A DNA stretch of 18,272 bases from the NCBI GenBank assembly GCA_900759385.1, contig CAAEUZ010000027.1:1-18272 (forward strand). Reading direction: 5' to 3'. Positions within the stretch are counted from its first letter, which is position 1, and each line of letters opens with the position of its first letter. Of the stretch, positions 14,412 to 18,272 are shown piece by piece. The translations under genes were made by a program, and so were the position numbers. The notes under the pieces were generated by a model, which saw only the letters and a list, made by a program, of their open reading frames with translations, did not search any database and had not been told where the DNA came from. This DNA comes from an uncultured Oscillospiraceae bacterium. Its GTDB lineage: Bacteria; Bacillota; Clostridia; Oscillospirales; Oscillospiraceae.

Positions 14412-14729
14412 ATGGCTGAACCAAAGCTCGAGTGGGGCAGGGACCTGCCCGGTGACCTGGCTGAGAAGTGGCCGAAGGACGAAAATGGGGATTTCGTCCC
14501 GGCGGCATGGCTCACAAACTGCTCGCAGATAGACATGGGGGACGCCATACTGACCGGCGTGCTCGACTCCTGCGGCATACCTTTCTACAAGCGCTTCCCG
14601 CATTACGGCGGTTTTGGAAATCTGATGCTGGGCATGAGCGCGGAGGGCGTGGATATCTTCGTCCCCGAGACCATGCTGGAGGAAGCAAAGAATATACTTA
14701 AAGGAGAGTCCGAAGATGAGGAGCTATAA
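14412..14729 (+). CDS. DUF2007-like small protein
   Basis: The 105-residue protein has an N-terminal stretch rich in Trp and Asp (LEWGRDLPGDLAEKWPKDENGDFVPAAW), then LTNCSQIDMGDAILTGVLDSCGIPFYKRF and GFGNLMLGMSAEGVDIFVPETMLEEAKNIL. The second half is a beta-alpha-beta ferredoxin-like pattern matching DUF2007 (putative signal-transducing, PII-like fold): a helix choosing between ligands, GFGN-x-x-LG, and VDIFVPExxLEEA. AAGGAG is eight bases before ATG 14412. It overlaps the sugar mutase by 14 bases, suggesting a shared message. Function is unknown. Confidence 0.7.
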   Translation: MAEPKLEWGRDLPGDLAEKWPKDENGDFVPAAWLTNCSQIDMGDAILTGVLDSCGIPFYKRFPHYGGFGNLMLGMSAEGVDIFVPETMLEEAKNILKGESEDEEL

Positions 14730-16446
14730 GGAAGAATACCAGTATTGGCTGGACAGCCCTGCCCTCGACGAGGAGGAGTGGAAGGAGCTCTCCGCCATTG
14801 CGGACGACGAAAAAGAGATCGAGAGCCGCTTTTACGCCCCCCTGGAGTTCGGCACGGCCGGGCTGCGCGGCGTAATGGCCACCGGCCTCAACCGCATGAA
14901 TGTGCATATCATACGCTGGGCGACGCAGGCCTTTGCCGAGGTGGTCAAGGCCGAGGGGCCGGAAGCCTGCGAGCGCGGCGTGGTGGTCTGCTACGACTGC
15001 CGCCTCAACAGCGCGCGCTTTGCCCACGAGGCGGCGGGCGTCATGGCCGCCAACGGCGTCAGGGTGCGCATATTTGACGCGCTGCGTCCCACGCCCGAGC
15101 TGAGCTTCGCCGTTATACACTACGGGGCACAGGCCGGTATCAACATCACCGCCAGCCACAACCCGCGCGAGTATAACGGCTATAAGGTCTACTGGTCCGA
15201 CGGGGCCCAGCTCCCGCCCCAGCACGCCGCCGCCGTGGCGGACAAGATGTCCCAGCTCGACCTGTTCAAGGACGTGCAGCGCATGGACTTTGACGAGGCC
15301 GTCAGCCAGGGCCTGATAACCGTCATCGGCGCCGAGACCGACGAGGCCTTCCTGGCTGAGGTCATGAAGATGAGCGTCAACTCCGACATCGTGCGCGAGG
15401 TGGCCGACGACTTCAGGATCGTATACACCCCCTTCCACGGCGCCGGTTACAAGCTGGTGCCCGAGGCGCTGCGCCGCCTGGGCGTCAAGCACCTCTATCC
15501 CGAGCCGAAGCAGATGGTCATAGACGGCAACTTCCCCACCGTCAAGAGCCCCAACCCGGAAAACCCGGAGGGTTTCTACCTCGCCGTTGACCTGGCCAAG
15601 CAGGTCGGCAGCGACCTCATCATCGGCACCGACCCGGACAGCGACCGCGTGGGCACCATGGTCCGCGGCAGGGACGGGGAGTACCACACCATCACCGGCA
15701 ACCAGATGGGCGTGCTGCTGCTGGACTATATCATCAACGCCAAAAAGGCCAACGGCACCATGCCGGAGAACCCGGCCTTTATAAAGACCATCGTCACCAC
15801 CAATATGGGCCGCGAAGTGGCCGAGCGCAACGGCGTGCACGTGGACGAGACATTTACCGGCTTCAAGTTCATGGCCGAGAAGCTGGCTGAATACAAGCGC
15901 GACGGCTCGTATAATTATCTGCTCGCCTATGAGGAGAGCTACGGCTACATGGTCGGAGATTACGTCCGCGACAAGGACGCCGTAACCGCCAGTATGCTTA
16001 TTGCCGAGATGGCCGCCAGCTATTTCAAGCAGGGCATGACACTGGCCGACGCGCTCGAGGCGCTCTATGAGAAGTACGGCTACTTCGGCGAGCTGACGCT
16101 TAACCTGGTCATGCCCGGCCTGGACGGCCTGGAGAAGATGCGCGGCATTATGGCCTCGCTGCGCGCGGAGCCGCCGAAGGAGATAGGCGGCGCGGCGGTG
16201 CTGGGCATGCGCGATTACCAGAGCGGCACGGTGTCCGTCGCCGAGCTGGGCGTCGTGGGCAAGACGCCCATCGCGGGCAGCAACGTGCTCTATTTCGAGC
16301 TGGACGACGGCACGGCCTTCATCGTCCGTCCCAGCGGCACGGAGCCGAAGATCAAGATTTACATCCTCGCCCAGGGCGAGAGCCACGCCGACTGCGACGA
16401 GCGCATCGCCCGCTACAGGGCCTTCGCCGAAAGCCTTAACAAATAA
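14716..16446 (+). CDS. Phospho-sugar mutase (alpha-phosphoglucomutase/phosphomannomutase family)
   Basis: The 576-residue enzyme interconverts hexose 1- and 6-phosphates. All four family loops are present: phosphoserine loop TASHNP (145-150, S147), Mg-binding DPDSDR (306-311), sugar loop EESYGY (406-411) and phosphate loop RPSGTEPKIK (538-547). The length and EFGTAGLRG start match Firmicute PgcA-type phosphoglucomutases rather than GlmM. Glucose-1-phosphate made here feeds UDP-glucose for wall polymers and glycogen, consistent with the envelope context. AAAGGAG precedes ATG 14716 by nine bases inside the previous gene. Exact substrate is inferred. Confidence 0.93.
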   Translation: MRSYKEEYQYWLDSPALDEEEWKELSAIADDEKEIESRFYAPLEFGTAGLRGVMATGLNRMNVHIIRWATQAFAEVVKAEGPEACERGVVVCYDCRLNSARFAHEAAGVMAANGVRVRIFDALRPTPELSFAVIHYGAQAGINITASHNPREYNGYKVYWSDGAQLPPQHAAAVADKMSQLDLFKDVQRMDFDEAVSQGLITVIGAETDEAFLAEVMKMSVNSDIVREVADDFRIVYTPFHGAGYKLVPEALRRLGVKHLYPEPKQMVIDGNFPTVKSPNPENPEGFYLAVDLAKQVGSDLIIGTDPDSDRVGTMVRGRDGEYHTITGNQMGVLLLDYIINAKKANGTMPENPAFIKTIVTTNMGREVAERNGVHVDETFTGFKFMAEKLAEYKRDGSYNYLLAYEESYGYMVGDYVRDKDAVTASMLIAEMAASYFKQGMTLADALEALYEKYGYFGELTLNLVMPGLDGLEKMRGIMASLRAEPPKEIGGAAVLGMRDYQSGTVSVAELGVVGKTPIAGSNVLYFELDDGTAFIVRPSGTEPKIKIYILAQGESHADCDERIARYRAFAESLNK

Positions 16447-16476
16447 GTGCCGCATCGCAGCATATCCAGCGCTTTC

Positions 16477-16502
16477 TGCCGGAATCCGTGATATTTCCGG
16501 CA
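16477..16502 (+). terminator. Hairpin after the phospho-sugar mutase gene
   Basis: TGCCGGAA (16477-16484) pairs with TTCCGGCA (16495-16502). It is followed by an A-run rather than T-run, so it is a weak or factor-dependent terminator. Confidence 0.35.
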
Positions 16503-16525
16503 ACTTAAAAAACAATATATTACAT

Positions 16526-16555
16526 GTGCCGGGATGGCTTACGCTATCCCGGCAC
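16526..16555. other. 13-bp stem-loop just upstream of the CHR transporter genes
   Basis: GTGCCGGGATGGC pairs with GCTATCCCGGCAC around a TTAC loop (one G-T wobble). It ends 16 bases before the ribosome site of the first CHR gene and has no T-run. It may be a leader structure controlling the transporter, or a terminator for the upstream unit. Confidence 0.4.
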
Positions 16556-16584
16556 AAATTCCGAGTATAACGAGGTGCGTGCGC

Positions 16585-17142
16585 ATGAAAGAATACCTCA
16601 GACTGTTCTGGGCCTTCATCAAGGTGGGGGCCCTGACCTTCGGCGGCGGATATGCCATGCTGCCCATACTCCAGCGGGACATCGTGGAGCACAACAAATG
16701 GGCGACGGACGAGGAGGTCATGGATTACTACGCCATGGCCCAATGCCTGCCGGGGATTATCATGGTCAACACCTCCGTGTTCATAGGCCGGCACCACAAG
16801 GGTACGCCGGGCGGCATAGTTGCCGGCATAGCCTCCGCGCTGCCGTCACTGGTTATCATAACGGTGATCGCCACCTTCCTGACGGCATTTGCCGATTACC
16901 CGGTTGTCCAGAACGCCTTCGCCGGCATCCGGGCCTGCGTCGTGGTGCTCATTGTCAACGCCGTCGTCAAGCTCTGGAAGAGCGCCATGGTGGACTGGAA
17001 GAGCATCGTCATAATCTTCCTGCCCGTTTTTGTGCTCAGCGCTTTTGTGGAGGCCTCGCCCATCCTGCTGGTGGTGGCCGCCGCTGCAGCCGGCATCCTG
17101 ATAACCGTGCTCAGCGGCCGGAAAGGGGGCAGGCAGGCATGA
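16585..17142 (+). CDS. chrA: CHR-family (chromate-type) transporter, first half-size subunit
   Basis: The 185-residue membrane protein begins KEYLRLFWAFIKVGALTFGGGYAMLPILQRDI and has AQCLPGIIMVNTSVFIG, the conserved first part of a CHR domain, followed by four or so hydrophobic helices (about 78-105, 113-133, 139-160, 163-180). I start at ATG 16585 with GAGGTG seven bases upstream; the frame extends to 16534 but through the stem-loop. Its TGA overlaps the ATG of the second CHR gene. Short-chain CHR proteins work as pairs of monodomain subunits. Chromate export is the named activity; for an anaerobe the natural anion may differ. Confidence 0.9.
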   Translation: MKEYLRLFWAFIKVGALTFGGGYAMLPILQRDIVEHNKWATDEEVMDYYAMAQCLPGIIMVNTSVFIGRHHKGTPGGIVAGIASALPSLVIITVIATFLTAFADYPVVQNAFAGIRACVVVLIVNAVVKLWKSAMVDWKSIVIIFLPVFVLSAFVEASPILLVVAAAAAGILITVLSGRKGGRQA

Positions 17143-17732
17143 CTTACGCATTGCTGCTCCTGTCGCTGTTCTGGGAGTTCCTTAAGATAGGGCTGTTCTG
17201 TGTCGGCGGAGGTATGGCCGCCCTGCCCTTCCTCTACGACCTGGGAGACAAGACCGGCTGGTATACGAGCACACAGGTGCTCGACATGCTCGCCGTCAGC
17301 GAGAGCACGCCGGGGCCCATCGGCATCAACATGGCCACCTACGTGGGCTACACCGTGGGCGGCATACCCGGAGCTGTGCTGGCCACGCTGGGTACGATAC
17401 TGCCAGGCGTGATACTGGTGCTCATCCTGGCCAGGTTCCTGCAAAAGTACCGCGATAACAGGTATATAAACGCCGCCTTCTACGGCCTGCGCCCGGCCTC
17501 CACGGCCCTGATCGCCGCCGCTGGCGTGTCCGTGCTGGGCGAGTCGCTCTTCAACGTGGCCCTTTACCGCCAGACGGGAAACATCTCCGACTTCTTTTCC
17601 TGGGGCCCGATAATCCTCGCCGCCGTGCTCGCGGTACTGACCAATATAAAGCCCACGAAGGACATACACCCGGTGGTGTATATAGCCGCCTCCGCAGTGG
17701 TCGGCATAGTGTTCGGCCTGGGAGGGGCTTGA
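17139..17732 (+). CDS. chrA: CHR-family (chromate-type) transporter, second half-size subunit
   Basis: The 197-residue membrane protein starts LLLLSLFWEFLKIGLFCVGGGMAALPFLYDL and contains AVSESTPGPIGINMATYVGY, the CHR signature with the TPGP element, then hydrophobic helices about 75-97, 112-132 and 150-195. Translation is coupled to the first subunit through the ATGA overlap at 17139-17142. Together the two genes give the two CHR domains that are fused in long-chain ChrA; their sequences differ, suggesting opposite membrane orientation as in known short-chain pairs. The strong hairpin at 17772-17813 follows. Confidence 0.92.
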   Translation: MTYALLLLSLFWEFLKIGLFCVGGGMAALPFLYDLGDKTGWYTSTQVLDMLAVSESTPGPIGINMATYVGYTVGGIPGAVLATLGTILPGVILVLILARFLQKYRDNRYINAAFYGLRPASTALIAAAGVSVLGESLFNVALYRQTGNISDFFSWGPIILAAVLAVLTNIKPTKDIHPVVYIAASAVVGIVFGLGGA

Positions 17733-17771
17733 GGGTTGTGCGGCCTTTGTAAAGGCGGCGGAAACTTATTT

Positions 17772-17813
17772 CTGAGGGATTTCTTTTGGTCATGGCCAAA
17801 AGAAACCCCTCAG
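17772..17813. terminator. Long hairpin after the CHR genes
   Basis: CTGAGGG (17772-17778) and TTTCTTTTGG (17780-17789) pair with CCAAAAGAAA (17796-17805) and CCCTCAG (17807-17813): 17 pairs and one A-C mismatch around TCATGG. There is no following T-run, so it may act by blocking or stabilising the 3' end. It may also be a copy of a dispersed palindromic repeat. Confidence 0.55.
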
Positions 17814-17875
17814 ACTCTAAAGAAAAGCCGCTTTTTGTGGGTGCGGTGGAACCTTGCGGTGGCGGTGTTGGCCGG

Positions 17876-17933
17876 GTGGTCATCCCTAAGCAGGATACGT
17901 AATTGAGCATCGCCGACCGCAGTTTGAGCCGCT
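17876..17933 (+). repeat. Left arm of a 58-bp perfect inverted repeat
   Basis: Bases 17876-17933 (starting GTGGTCATCCCTAAGCAGG) are the exact reverse complement of 18201-18258. Homology continues inward as an imperfect inverted match, 17934-17973 against 18145-18184, with about 32 of 40 positions equal. No obvious target-site duplication flanks the pair. Confidence 0.9.
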
Positions 17934-17970
17934 GCCGGATGCGGGTTGTTGGGGCCCTGTGCCTCGCGCG

Positions 17971-18180
17971 GGCAGGACAGATGTACCGACACAAGACAAT
18001 GACACACGCACCAAGCCCAAACCCAAGCGGCGCAGCCGACCCAAACGCGCCCCGGCGGCAAAGCCGCCGCAGCAGCACCCGGCAGGATAAACTCATCTGC
18101 GCAAGACTAAGGGCCTAAACGACTGAGTCTGGCAGGACAATTCCGCCCACGCAAGACCCAGGACCCAAACAACCCGTACC
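17971..18180 (+). repeat. Degenerate tandem units between the inverted arms
   Basis: GGCAGGA occurs at 17971, 18081 and 18131, and in each copy CAAGAC follows exactly 21 bases from the unit start; (C)CYAAAC follows further on. The 18081 and 18131 units are each 50 bp and match at about 31 of 50 positions. A GC-rich palindromic stretch GGCGGCAAAGCCGCC (18055-18069) lies between the first and second units. No reading frame here has codon use or a ribosome site like the neighbouring genes. Confidence 0.6.
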
Positions 18181-18200
18181 CGGCAGCGGCGAGCCGCGCA

Positions 18201-18258
18201 AGCGGCTCAAACTGCGGTCGGCGATGCTCAATTACGTATCCTGCTTAGGGATGACCAC
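18201..18258 (-). repeat. Right arm of the 58-bp perfect inverted repeat
   Basis: Reverse complement of 17876-17933. Just inside it a 16-bp stretch (18185-18200) has no counterpart in the left arm; it lets GAGCCGC (18191-18197) pair with GCGGCTC (18202-18208) around a GCAA loop. The last 14 bases of the window lie outside the arm and do not match the left flank. Confidence 0.9.
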
Positions 18259-18272
18259 GTACAAAGTCTCCG

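Noticed and set aside
14698..16797. 699-codon minus-strand ORF opposite the phospho-sugar mutase
   Set aside because: Shadow frame of a high-GC gene; the plus strand has all four catalytic loops of the family.
16524..17732. Single long frame covering both CHR genes
   Set aside because: Its first part is out of frame with the CHR motifs. The real arrangement is two overlapping genes joined at ATGA 17139-17142.
17551..18118. ORFs of 71-181 codons over the right-end repeats
   Set aside because: They cross the inverted repeat and hairpin, lack ribosome sites and recognisable domains, and one runs antisense into the CHR gene.
17971..18180. CRISPR array
   Set aside because: The repeated units are only about 60% alike, with no constant repeat and unique spacers, and no cas genes are nearby.

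Overview
The window reads as a chromosomal segment of a Gram-positive, high-GC gut-type Clostridium relative (Oscillospiraceae-like is my inference). The grounds are a complete WalRK-type operon, MurA, an S-layer homology protein, a Tn916-type regulatory gene pair, frequent TTG/GTG starts chosen by good ribosome binding sites, and very tightly packed genes. Two sequence regimes meet at the 3' end of the tmRNA gene near 3693. To the left the DNA is relatively AT-rich and mobile-element-like. To the right it is GC-rich, core-genome-like DNA.

Left accessory region (1-3690). It opens with the 3' part of a DtxR-family metal regulator and its terminator. Next come a Tn916 Orf7-like sigma factor overlapping an Orf8-like helix-turn-helix protein, then a short, probably truncated ORF of the kind found next to recombinases. 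No excisionase or integrase/recombinase follows, so this looks like an edited or decayed integrative element. Between two perfect bidirectional terminators (1558-1609 and 3585-3625) lies a cassette on the minus strand: an AAA/ABC-type ATPase with a full-consensus promoter, a 35-residue zinc-ribbon microprotein and a DUF2188 protein. Between the ATPase and the small genes, on the plus strand, is a complete promoter-to-terminator unit for a ~75-nt RNA without a convincing ORF. The cassette is the best candidate in the window for an uncharacterised (possibly defence) system.

Trans-translation block (3693-6538, minus strand). ssrA (tmRNA) and smpB are co-oriented but separated by a cyclophilin and a secreted SLH-DUF2927 protein.

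Cell-envelope block (6725-16446, plus strand). Divergent from smpB runs Nudix hydrolase - walR - walK - yycH-like - yycI-like, then murA with its own promoter, walJ, rlmH, a DUF2007-like protein and a phospho-sugar mutase, nearly all overlapping or a few bases apart. It is a WalRK operon with murA, the first committed enzyme of peptidoglycan synthesis, placed between yycI and walJ. A two-gene CHR (chromate-type) transporter follows at 16585-17732.

Right end (17733-18272). I see no convincing gene. The stretch holds a strong hairpin and a 383-bp structure with perfect 58-bp inverted arms enclosing degenerate tandem units. This is a MITE-like or structured-RNA candidate.
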